A stretch of DNA of 5,486 nucleotides from Bacteroidota bacterium (GCA_022560715.1 JADFSQ010000160.1:1-5486), one strand, 5' to 3'. Positions 1 to 5,247 are shown, counted from the stretch's first letter. The notes: generated from the sequence alone by a model not told the origin. Made by a program: numbers and translations.

Positions 1-134
1 TTAGTGATTCAGAAATTGAGGAAAAAGAAGTTAGAGAAGAAGAGGAAATAGCAAAAGAAGGAGAAATAATGGAACTAGCAAACCCTGAAGATGAAAAAGA
101 AGAAGAAACTGGAAATATTAGTGAAGAAGAATAG
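1..134 (+). CDS. C-terminal tail of unknown acidic protein (5' truncated)
   Basis: Reading frame 3 is open from the window edge to a TAG at 132-134 and gives 43 residues. The peptide is highly acidic and low in complexity: runs such as EEEEIAKEGE and EKEEETGNISEEE, with more than a third of residues Glu or Asp. It has no recognisable motif, and such a tail suits many unrelated proteins, so no function is proposed. It lies on the same strand as the kinase-like gene, 98 bases upstream of it, and belongs to the left segment whose origin probably differs from the rest of the window. The body of the gene is outside the window. Frame 1 is closed by an early stop, which supports frame 3. Confidence 0.55.
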   Translation, partial: SDSEIEEKEVREEEEIAKEGEIMELANPEDEKEEETGNISEEE

Positions 135-170
135 GTTTCTCGAATTTAGTTTAAAGTTGTGTTAGAATTA

Positions 171-193
171 TTGTTATTATAGAATAGTAACAA
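171..193 (+). repeat. Intergenic inverted repeat (10-bp hairpin)
   Basis: TTGTTATTAT (171-180) pairs with ATAGTAACAA (184-193) through ten positions, one of them a G-U wobble, around the loop AGA. It lies between the end of the acidic-tail gene and the kinase-like gene. It is not followed by a T-run on either strand, so it is not a classical intrinsic terminator. It could be a transcript-end structure, an operator, or chance in AT-rich DNA. Confidence 0.4.
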
Positions 194-203
194 AAGAGCA
201 AGA

Positions 204-212
204 TTTAAAAAG
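204..212 (+). promoter_or_regulatory. Possible archaeal-type TATA box before the kinase-like gene
   Basis: The string TTTAAAAAG is centred about 25 bases before the ATG at 233, with purine-rich AGCAAGA just upstream where a BRE would lie. No Shine-Dalgarno sequence precedes the ATG. This spacing is what is expected of a leaderless archaeal transcript. AT-rich DNA produces such strings easily, so the call depends on the archaeal origin inferred from the protein. Confidence 0.25.
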
Positions 213-232
213 TATTATTACAATTGATTTTT

Positions 233-706
233 ATGACATTAACAGGAAATACGTTATTTTTAACTAATCGAGTAAATCAGGGTATGTCAAGTGCCGTTTA
301 TAGAGTTCCAAATACAAATCATGTCGCTAAAGTTAGAGATGATGGAGATTCAACAGCACTCTATTATGAACTTGAAATAGCAAGACGTCTTCATAATGCA
401 GGAATAAAAGTACCTAAACCAATTGGGCTAACAAAAGTATTGGTTTTAGATGGTGGAAAAAAGGTTGAAAGACCAGCTTTTATTCAAGAAGAAATTGAAG
501 GAACTAATGTGGATGATATGCATCTTTTTGATTTTAGTTTAGCACATCATGCAGATAATTTAAGGAGAAGAGAAATTAAAAAAGCAAGGGAACTTGGTTT
601 TATTCCAGGAGATGCTATTGCTATTGGAAATGCAATTTATAATGAAGAAGAAAATATTATTCCAATCTATAATTTCCCAATCCCCTTTTTCATTCTTCTC
701 TTTTAA
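233..706 (+). CDS. Atypical kinase-fold protein, 3' end replaced at a junction
   Basis: Only codons up to about position 655 (141 residues) look authentic; the last ~17 codons are antisense to the neighbouring peptidase gene. The protein starts like a small protein kinase: a glycine-loop-like QGMSSAVYRVP (residues 16-26), a VAK lysine (K33) that would hold ATP phosphates, a Glu-containing helix (YYELEIARRL), then the IKVPKPIGL and PAFIQEEIEG segments typical of the beta-4/hinge area of RIO/ABC1/APH-like kinases. The catalytic loop position reads GFIPGDAIAIGN: Asp127 and Asn133 are six apart rather than the usual five, and the usual His/Arg before Asp is Gly. The DFG region is missing. I associate this type with DPANN archaea, from memory and unproven. 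ATG 233 is chosen over an upstream in-frame TTG at 224 because of the TATA-like box spacing. The substrate is unknown. Confidence 0.55.
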   Translation: MTLTGNTLFLTNRVNQGMSSAVYRVPNTNHVAKVRDDGDSTALYYELEIARRLHNAGIKVPKPIGLTKVLVLDGGKKVERPAFIQEEIEGTNVDDMHLFDFSLAHHADNLRRREIKKARELGFIPGDAIAIGNAIYNEEENIIPIYNFPIPFFILLF

Positions 707-1069
707 AACTGGAATATAAGGGTTAGGCTGATGCCATTTACTCGTATCAACTGGTTGTCCATCAATTTGAAGATAAATTAACACTGTTTTTTTGGCATTG
801 GGATAATCTCGTGTAGCTAACAATAACGGAACAGTTTCTGTTTTTAAACGTTGCGTTTTAAACCCTCGTTTTTGAAAAGCATTTTCGCACCATTTTACAT
901 TGGGTTCAATATCTTCAGGATTATAAGCGTCATTTGGTAAACTAAAAAATTCGTATAGTTCGGTAAAAGAAGCTTTTGCATATTTTAAGGACAACTCATC
1001 GAGGTTTTGAGAACATATAGTTGTAAATGGAGTACTGAAAAGTATTAAAACAAGAAAAAAACGTTTCAT
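560..1069 (-). CDS. M20-family metallopeptidase, N-terminal fragment
   Basis: Authentic sequence runs from the ATG at 1069 down to about 659 (about 137 residues); the remaining frame to 560 is antisense to the kinase-like gene. The first ~20 residues are a signal peptide (MKRF, hydrophobic core LVLIL, polar end before QN), so export to the periplasm or outside is likely. The segment KTVLIYLQIDGQPVDTSKWH (residues 95-113) matches the first metal-binding strand of secreted M20/M25/M40 hydrolases, where the canonical motif is HxDxxP; here Gln101 is in the His place and Asp103 and Pro106 are kept. Full-length relatives are about 450-500 residues, so roughly 70% is missing, including the other metal ligands and the dimerisation domain. 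It would be a peptidase of short peptides, but substrate and activity cannot be judged. It follows pcm on the same strand after 42 bases and may share its transcript. Confidence 0.7.
   Translation of the reverse strand: MKRFFLVLILFSTPFTTICSQNLDELSLKYAKASFTELYEFFSLPNDAYNPEDIEPNVKWCENAFQKRGFKTQRLKTETVPLLLATRDYPNAKKTVLIYLQIDGQPVDTSKWHQPNPYIPVLKEKNEKGDWEIIDWNNIFFFIINCISNSNSISWNKTKFPCFFNFSSP
650..664. other. Sequence junction: probable contig chimera or rearrangement
   Basis: Rightward, the kinase-like frame is plausible up to about EEEN (ending 655), where an IYLIDF-like segment would be expected, but it then reads IIPIYNFPIPFF. Leftward, the M20-type peptidase frame is plausible down to WEIIDWN (codons 664 to about 659) and then becomes the Phe/Asn/Ser-rich antisense of the kinase gene. 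Both genes therefore break within the same ~15 bases, in opposite orientations, with neither reaching its own stop. The bases around the break (AATATTATT) are low in complexity and could be shared microhomology. No insertion-sequence end or target-site duplication is visible. Confidence 0.7.
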
Positions 1070-1111
1070 AATAATTTAACGGTTAAAATTACAAAGTATA
1101 AAAAAATCCAA

Positions 1112-1753
1112 TCAATTCTTATCTTCCAACAAAGGCACAAAACGAAACTCGCCAAGTTCATGCTTTTCAAATTCCTTGATATCTTTTCTAATAAACAAAG
1201 TCATAATTTGCACATCATTACCAACAGGGATAACAAGTCGTCCTCCAATCTTTAATTGGCTCATCAATGCTTTGGGCACAAAAGGTGCTCCTGCAGTGAC
1301 AATAATACCATCAAAAGGAGCCTCATCTTTTAAGCCTTTATAACCATCGCCAAAAATTAGTTTTTTTGGTTTGTAACCCAATTTAGGCAGGAATAAATTT
1401 GTTTTTTTAAACAACTCTAATTGACGTTCAATACTATACACTTTAGCTCCAAGTTCGCATAAAATAGCTGCTTGATAACCACTGCCAGTTCCAATTTCAA
1501 GGACTTTATCACCTTTTTTTATTTGTAATAATTCGGTTTGAAAAGCTACAGTATAAGGTTGAGATATGGTCTGGTCTGCAGCAATCGGAAACGGTTTATC
1601 TTGATAAGCATGGTCTAAAAATCCAGAATCCATAAACAAATGTCTGGGTACTTTACCTATGGCTTTTAACACATCTTTATCGGTTATTCCTTTGGCTTTA
1701 ATGACATTAACCAATTGTTTGCGCAGTCCTTTATGCTTAAATGTGTCTTTCAA
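1112..1753 (-). CDS. pcm: Protein-L-isoaspartate O-methyltransferase
   Basis: Pcm transfers a methyl group from S-adenosylmethionine to L-isoaspartyl residues in damaged proteins, which lets them revert towards normal aspartate; it is cytoplasmic. The 213 residues match the family's usual size. The PCMT-specific DQTISQP (60-66) precedes the SAM motif VLEIGTGSGYQAA (84-96); the acidic ribose contact is in YSIER (E109); then come GDGYKG (135-140), FDGIIVTAGAP (147-157) and LKIGGRLVIPVG (167-178), and a closing FRFVPL. The start is a TTG at 1753. It encodes the first residue of MKDTFKHKGLR, the position where relatives begin as I recall them, and an in-frame TAA lies five codons upstream, with no ATG between. 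No Shine-Dalgarno sequence is visible, as is usual in Bacteroidota. The M20-type gene lies 42 bases downstream on the same strand. No clean promoter was found. Confidence 0.95.
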   Translation of the reverse strand: MKDTFKHKGLRKQLVNVIKAKGITDKDVLKAIGKVPRHLFMDSGFLDHAYQDKPFPIAADQTISQPYTVAFQTELLQIKKGDKVLEIGTGSGYQAAILCELGAKVYSIERQLELFKKTNLFLPKLGYKPKKLIFGDGYKGLKDEAPFDGIIVTAGAPFVPKALMSQLKIGGRLVIPVGNDVQIMTLFIRKDIKEFEKHELGEFRFVPLLEDKN

Positions 1754-1803
1754 AAGTGCAGATAATTAGAAGCTAAAATTAATCAAACATTTTAAACTAT
1801 AAT

Positions 1804-1816
1804 TGTAAATTTTACA
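1804..1816. promoter_or_regulatory. Perfect 13-bp palindrome in divergent intergenic region
   Basis: TGTAAA-T-TTTACA is symmetric around position 1810. It lies between the start of pcm (minus) and the promoter of the small membrane-protein gene (plus), a location that suits an operator. Nothing else shows a regulator bound here, and such palindromes occur by chance in AT-rich DNA. Confidence 0.25.
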
Positions 1817-1862
1817 TTTATGTTATCGTGTTGACTTTCAGCTAAATAATATTGTTTTTTGG

Positions 1863-1893
1863 TTGCATTTATGAAAAAAATATCATATCTTTG
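1863..1893 (+). promoter_or_regulatory. Bacteroidota-type promoter for the small membrane-protein gene
   Basis: A -33 TTG (1863-1865) is followed after 20 bases by TATCTTTG (1886-1893), an exact match to the Bacteroidota -7 consensus TAnnTTTG recognised by their primary sigma factor. Transcription should begin near 1898-1900, giving a leader of about 25 bases to the ATG at 1924. The site falls inside any longer reading of the gene from an upstream TTG, which argues against the longer form. Confidence 0.6.
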
Positions 1894-1923
1894 GTTTGCT
1901 ATTTATCCCAAATCACTGCTATT

Positions 1924-2166
1924 ATGTTTAACACTTTTTTACCTACTACAATTCGTGCGCTTTCTTTAATTGAACAAATTAATATTGTTACAATATTGAC
2001 AATAACTGGATTTGTATTTCTTGTATTATTACTGCTTGGAATTATAAAGTATTTTAAGTTAAAAGCAGAACATAAGAGATTGAGTAGAACCTCTAATTTA
2101 CAATCGGAAGATGACAACAGAGTTTATAAAAACTTTACCGAAGGTCATTTATACGATAGTTTTTAG
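1924..2166 (+). CDS. Small single-pass membrane protein of unknown function
   Basis: The product has 80 residues. Residues 19-43 form one strongly hydrophobic helix (core TGFVFLVLLLLGIIKYF), followed by a basic stretch KYFKLKAEHKR and a polar tail ending in YKNFTEGHLYDSF. By the positive-inside rule the C-terminal tail is cytoplasmic and the short N-terminus outside. There is no signal-peptide cleavage site or lipobox. The ATG at 1924 is chosen because a good Bacteroidota promoter ends 30 bases upstream; an extension to TTG 1852 would cover that promoter. I do not recognise a named family, though the aromatic tail looks like a conserved motif. The gene is divergent from pcm and convergent with ettA, whose stop is 9 bases away, so it is a monocistronic unit. 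Confidence 0.65.
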   Translation: MFNTFLPTTIRALSLIEQINIVTILTITGFVFLVLLLLGIIKYFKLKAEHKRLSRTSNLQSEDDNRVYKNFTEGHLYDSF

Positions 2167-2175
2167 ACAAATATT

Positions 2176-3867
2176 TCATCTGATTAACTTCTTATATTTT
2201 ATTCGTTTTGGTATCAAATCGCCACCAAGACGCTTCTTCTTGTTTTCTTCATAATCACTAAAACCACCTTCAAAGAAATACACTTTAGAATTACCTTCGA
2301 AAGCCAATATATGAGTGCATATTCTATCTAAAAACCATCTGTCGTGAGAGATGACTACAGCACAGCCTGCAAAATTTTCAAGACCATCTTCTAAAGCACG
2401 TAACGTATTAATATCAAGATCGTTAGTAGGCTCGTCCAATAGCAATACATTGCCTTCTTCCTTTAAGGTCATCGCCAGATGCAAGCGATTTCGTTCTCCT
2501 CCAGAAAGTAGTTTTACTTTCTTGTTTTGTTCGCTTCCGCTAAAGTTAAACCGACTTAAATAGGCACGAGAATTTACCTGCTTTCCTCCCATCATAATAA
2601 GCTCTTGCTCATCGCTAAAGTTTTGCCAAATCGTTTTTTCAGGATCTATATTTGAGTGCGCCTGATCTACATAAGCAATTTTAGCAGTCTCGCCAACTTT
2701 AAACTCGCCTTTGTCTGAAGTTTCCTCTCCCATTATCATCTTAAAAATAGTCGTCTTTCCTGCTCCATTTGGTCCAATAATTCCAACAATTCCTGCTTGA
2801 GGCAATTTAAAATTCAAATCATCATAAAGCAATTTATCACCATAAGCCTTACTAACTCCAATGGCTTCGATTACATTAGTTCCCAAACGCGGTCCATTTG
2901 GAATATAGATTTCCAGTTTTTCGTCCAATTGCTTCTGGTCTTGACTCATTAGCTTATCATAATTCTTCAAACGTGCTTTTTGTTTAGCCTGACGACCTTT
3001 AGCACCTTGCCGAACCCATTCTAATTCTCGCTCTAAAGTTTTTTGACGTTTGGATGCTACTTTACTCTCTTGTGCCATCCGCTTCGATTTTTGGTCTAAC
3101 CAAGACGAGTAATTTCCTTTCCAGGGAATACCTTCGCCTCTATCTAACTCCAAAATCCATCCAGCAACATTATCTAAAAAGTATCTATCATGAGTTACCG
3201 CAATAACTGTTCCTTTGTATTGTGCGAGATGATGCTCCAACCAATGTACAGATTCTGCATCTAAATGGTTGGTTGGCTCATCTAACAATAATACATCTGG
3301 TTCTTGCAGTAGCAAACGACATAAAGCAACACGACGCCTTTCGCCACCTGAAAGTATCCTTATTTTTTTGTCAGCTTCAGGAGTACGAAGAGCATCCATT
3401 GCTATTTCGAGTTTGGTATCGAGTTCCCAAGCATTAGAAGCATCAATTTTATCTTGCAGTTCGGCTTGCTGTGCCATTAATTTTTCCATCCTATCTGGAT
3501 TAGAATATACTTCTTCCAAAGCAAACATATCGTTTATCTTGTTGTATTCATCAAGAATAGCGACCGTTTCAGCAACACCTTCTTTTACAATTTCTAAAAC
3601 AGTTTTATCATCGTCAAGTTGGGGTTCTTGCTCTAAATACCCAACTGAATAATCCTGCAAAAAGGTAACATCACCTTGATAATTTTTTTCGATGCCAGCA
3701 ATAATTTTTAACAATGTAGATTTACCAGAGCCATTAAGTCCTAAAATTCCAATTTTAGCTCCATAAAAGAAGCTTAAATATATTTTCTTTAAAACCGGTG
3801 TATTGGCACTTTTATAAGTTTTTGTAACTCCAACCATTGAGAAGATTACTTTTTTATCGTCGCTCAT
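2176..3867 (-). CDS. ettA: Energy-dependent translational throttle protein EttA (ABC-F ATPase)
   Basis: EttA is a soluble ABC-F ATPase that binds the ribosomal E site and gates the first elongation step according to the ATP/ADP ratio. Two nucleotide-binding domains are complete. Domain 1 has Walker A GLNGSGKST (43-51), signature LSGGE (172-176), Walker B DVLLLDEPTNHLD (191-203, catalytic E197) and THDR (225-228). Domain 2 has GPNGAGKTT (365-373), LSGGE (454-458), NVLLLDEPTNDLD (473-485, E479) and SHDR (507-510). The arm insertion is at about 95-160. The basic linker at about 245-305 (QGAKGRQAKQKARLKNY) is the P-site-tRNA interaction motif. The 563 residues and the ending KRIKYKKL fit EttA; Uup is longer with a C-terminal coiled coil. 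No transmembrane segment is present, so it is not a transporter. The start MSDDKKVIFSM fits flavobacterial homologues as I recall them. The CAL67264-type gene lies 180 bases upstream on the same strand. Confidence 0.96.
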   Translation of the reverse strand: MSDDKKVIFSMVGVTKTYKSANTPVLKKIYLSFFYGAKIGILGLNGSGKSTLLKIIAGIEKNYQGDVTFLQDYSVGYLEQEPQLDDDKTVLEIVKEGVAETVAILDEYNKINDMFALEEVYSNPDRMEKLMAQQAELQDKIDASNAWELDTKLEIAMDALRTPEADKKIRILSGGERRRVALCRLLLQEPDVLLLDEPTNHLDAESVHWLEHHLAQYKGTVIAVTHDRYFLDNVAGWILELDRGEGIPWKGNYSSWLDQKSKRMAQESKVASKRQKTLERELEWVRQGAKGRQAKQKARLKNYDKLMSQDQKQLDEKLEIYIPNGPRLGTNVIEAIGVSKAYGDKLLYDDLNFKLPQAGIVGIIGPNGAGKTTIFKMIMGEETSDKGEFKVGETAKIAYVDQAHSNIDPEKTIWQNFSDEQELIMMGGKQVNSRAYLSRFNFSGSEQNKKVKLLSGGERNRLHLAMTLKEEGNVLLLDEPTNDLDINTLRALEDGLENFAGCAVVISHDRWFLDRICTHILAFEGNSKVYFFEGGFSDYEENKKKRLGGDLIPKRIKYKKLIR

Positions 3868-3894
3868 TGTTTGATAATAGTTATTAGTAAATTA

Positions 3895-3918
3895 GTTATT
3901 GGGTTATTAAGTTATTGG
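3895..3918. repeat. Imperfect 8-bp tandem repeat, three units
   Basis: The units GTTATTGG, GTTATTAA and GTTATTGG follow one another without gaps, and a related GTTATTAG sits at 3880-3887. They lie 28 bases upstream of the ettA start, in the region that would be its 5' leader or promoter. The function is unknown; copy-number variation by slippage is plausible. Confidence 0.6.
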
Positions 3919-3946
3919 GGTAATAGTAAAAAAAAATCTCAAAAAA

Positions 3947-3970
3947 TTGCAAAGTTGCAAAGTTGCAAAA
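3947..3970. repeat. TTGCAAAG tandem repeat, three units
   Basis: TTGCAAAG occurs at 3947-3954 and 3955-3962, followed by TTGCAAAA at 3963-3970. On the minus strand this places CAACTTTG twice, one base away from the -7 consensus TAnnTTTG, upstream of ettA. No TTG box lies at the right distance, so I do not call a promoter. The repeat has the same 8-bp period as the unrelated block at 3895-3918. Confidence 0.7.
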
Positions 3971-4018
3971 AAATTTCAGCTATATAATATATATTATTTA
4001 ACTGACACTTTTGAAATC

Positions 4019-4038
4019 AAAAATTTACAATCGTAAAT
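4019..4038 (-). terminator. Weak hairpin plus T-run after the small membrane-protein gene
   Basis: On the minus strand ATTTAC, loop GATT, GTAAAT is followed by TTTT and more T-rich sequence. It starts 9 bases after the TAA of the gene at 4048-4230. The stem is only 6 bp and mostly A-T, so it may be a leaky terminator or nothing; readthrough into ettA would be expected. Confidence 0.25.
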
Positions 4039-4047
4039 CTTAAATCG

Positions 4048-4230
4048 TTACACTCTTCCTTTTAAAGCGTTAAACACCCAGGCAATTGCAAAAAAACCAA
4101 CACCAACTGCTGCAAAACCCCATCCCGCTACCTCATTGTATCTAAAAGCCCCAAGAGCAATAAGTCCTAATCCTACTATAATCATAATTGTAGTAGCCCA
4201 AGCCAACACTGTATTTTTATTCATTGCCAT
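4048..4230 (-). CDS. CAL67264-family small membrane protein
   Basis: The product has 60 residues and two hydrophobic helices, at about 9-29 (LAWATTIMIIVGLGLIALGA) and 36-54 (AGWGFAAVGVGFFAIAWVF), joined by the short loop FRYNEV. Both termini are basic (K5; K57, R59), so an inner-membrane hairpin with both ends in the cytoplasm is likely. The sequence matches my recollection of the flavobacterial family that NCBI names after locus CAL67264; its function is unknown. The ATG at 4230 is used; a second ATG two codons in (4224) is an equally possible start because no Shine-Dalgarno sequence decides. ettA follows 180 bases downstream on the same strand. The many small residues (Gly, Ala) suggest tight helix packing or oligomerisation. 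Confidence 0.8.
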   Translation of the reverse strand: MAMNKNTVLAWATTIMIIVGLGLIALGAFRYNEVAGWGFAAVGVGFFAIAWVFNALKGRV

Positions 4231-4243
4231 AATTAATTAGTTT

Positions 4244-4357
4244 TTGGGCGCATTCTCCTTCGTGAAAACTTCGGAGAATCAGGCTATTCGCTGTATCTTT
4301 TTATGCTGAATTAAATTCAACATAAAAAGGATGTCACTGCTATCCTTTGCGCAAATT
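4244..4357. repeat. Hairpin-rich intergenic element, probable dispersed flavobacterial repeat
   Basis: Nested pairing is visible. Outer GCGCA (4248-4252) pairs with TGCGC (4348-4352). Inside it ATTCTCC (4252-4258) pairs with GGAGAAT (4273-4279). A long hairpin CTTTTTATG (4297-4305) pairs with CATAAAAAG (4321-4329), continued after one mismatch by TGAAT/ATTCA (4307-4311/4315-4319). Together they can form a three-arm structure, with position 4252 shared between two stems. The single-stranded parts AGGCTATTCGCTGTATC and GATGTCACTGCTATCC look alike. From memory, elements of the form GGGCG...GGGCT...CGCT...AAAAGGAT...GCTATCCC...CGC recur between genes in many flavobacterial genomes, and this looks like a diverged copy. 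It contains no reading frame. Its role is unknown to me: a non-autonomous mobile repeat, an RNA structure or a transcript-end element are all possible. Confidence 0.6.
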
Positions 4358-4385
4358 GAAACACAAATATCGACATTTTTTGCAT

Positions 4386-4411
4386 AAAAAAAGCATCCTC
4401 TATTGGATGCT
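4386..4411 (-). terminator. Intrinsic terminator of the pirin gene
   Basis: On the minus strand AGCATCC (4411-4405), loop AATAGA, GGATGCT (4398-4392) is followed directly by six more T (4391-4386). This is a textbook Rho-independent terminator 30 bases beyond the pirin stop. It separates the marR-pirin unit from the small membrane-protein gene. A T-run on the plus strand (4421-4428) lies too far from the stem to make it convincingly bidirectional. Confidence 0.85.
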
Positions 4412-4441
4412 CAAATATTCTTTTTTTTAACTCACCTAATT

Positions 4442-5161
4442 CTATAACATAGGCACTTCAATGAACAATAATGAAGATGCTTCGTTTGAAGTCACAGAAA
4501 AGCTATTTGTTTCAGAAATCGCTATGGCATCTCGTGTTTCTATATCAGTATTGTTTATTGAAAACTTACCATAAATATTCATCGTAAAAACACCATGACT
4601 TTCGCTTTTAAGTATATAGCTAAATATTGAATCTTTATCTAAATCTATTCGAGAAATAATAGCATCCTGATGAATTTTTAAAGTACCATCAACATTTTCG
4701 TCTATAGAAGTTACCAACATTTGAAGTTTATTTTTTCGATCTTTAGAATTGAACTTTTTCTGGTCGTAGCGAGGTGTAACATTTTCTTTATTGGGAACAA
4801 TCCAAATTTGAAACAAACTTAAATGTTCGTCTGTCGAACCATTAATTTCTGAATGCTCAATTCCTGTGCCTGCGGACATTACCTGCACTTCATCTTGTAT
4901 AACAGATTGCCATTTATTGTGCATTGAGTCGCAATGTTTCAATACGCCTTTTAACGGAATTGTTATGATTTCCATATTGTTATGCGGATGTGTACCAAAG
5001 CCCATTTTTGGGGCAATAACATCATCATTCAACACTCGTAAAGCCCCAAAATTCATTTTTTCGGGATTGTAATAGTTAGCAAAACTAAATGAATGGTTTG
5101 CTTGTAACCATCCGTGATTGGCAAACCCTCTGTCTTCTGCTTTGTGCAATATTGTTTTCAT
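4442..5161 (-). CDS. Pirin family protein (cupin-type, YhhW-like)
   Basis: Pirins are cytoplasmic bicupin proteins that bind one iron; some oxidise quercetin, others act as redox-dependent regulators. The 239 residues match the usual 230-300. The N-terminal cupin carries the metal site: H58 and H60 in GFGTHPHNNMEII, and H103 and E105 in AGTGIEHSE. HSEIN and LFQIWIVP, typical of the family, follow. The C-terminal cupin (about 150-239) has no metal ligands, as is usual, and ends in LLFIEVPM. The start MKTILHKAEDRGFANHGWL is at the position where relatives begin, and no Shine-Dalgarno sequence is present. A MarR-family gene ends 122 bases upstream on the same strand, so this pirin may be in its transcript or regulon; a terminator closes the unit downstream. 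Quercetinase activity in this organism is not supported by anything beyond the family. Confidence 0.93.
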   Translation of the reverse strand: MKTILHKAEDRGFANHGWLQANHSFSFANYYNPEKMNFGALRVLNDDVIAPKMGFGTHPHNNMEIITIPLKGVLKHCDSMHNKWQSVIQDEVQVMSAGTGIEHSEINGSTDEHLSLFQIWIVPNKENVTPRYDQKKFNSKDRKNKLQMLVTSIDENVDGTLKIHQDAIISRIDLDKDSIFSYILKSESHGVFTMNIYGKFSINNTDIETRDAIAISETNSFSVTSNEASSLLFIEVPML

Positions 5162-5204
5162 TGTATATTTTATTGTTTTTTATTTATATGTTTAATTGAA
5201 GGTG

Positions 5205-5232
5205 ATAGTTCTCGACTACGCTCGAACTGACA
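5205..5232 (+). repeat. Dispersed-type intergenic repeat, copy A
   Basis: The core reads GTTCTCGACTACGCTCGAAC and ends in TGACA. It can fold by pairing TCGA with TCGA, flanked by GT/AC. Strings of the form TTCTCGACTnCGCTCGAA-TGACA are, from memory, very common between genes in flavobacteria. It sits in the gap between the marR stop and the pirin start, next to a second, diverged copy. Confidence 0.5.
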
Positions 5233-5247
5233 TTTTTTTAGATTACA

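Noticed and set aside
1784..1791. TAnnTTTG-like -7 element for pcm (minus strand reads AATGTTTG)
   Set aside because: It has one mismatch in the essential TA and no TTG at the required distance upstream.
1852..1923. TTG-initiated N-terminal extension (24 residues) of the small membrane-protein gene
   Set aside because: It would run over the consensus promoter at 1863-1893, starts with a rare codon, and adds a Cys/Phe-rich stretch without a recognisable signal.
1899..2117. Minus-strand 72-codon frame opposite the small membrane-protein gene
   Set aside because: It is antisense to the hydrophobic segment and has no promoter or motif of its own.
2167..2175. Bidirectional terminator between the convergent small gene and ettA
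   Set aside because: The 9-base gap and the flanking ends hold no stem with a T-run; any termination signal would have to lie within the coding ends.
2351..3652. Plus-strand open frames of 70, 71 and 127 codons
   Set aside because: They are antisense to conserved ABC-F motifs of ettA; their Ser-rich translations are shadows of that gene.
3895..3970. CRISPR-like array
   Set aside because: Units are only 8 bp, contiguous and without spacers, and no cas gene is present.
4866..5072. Plus-strand 68-codon frame inside the pirin gene
   Set aside because: It is antisense to the metal-binding cupin, which is clearly conserved on the minus strand.
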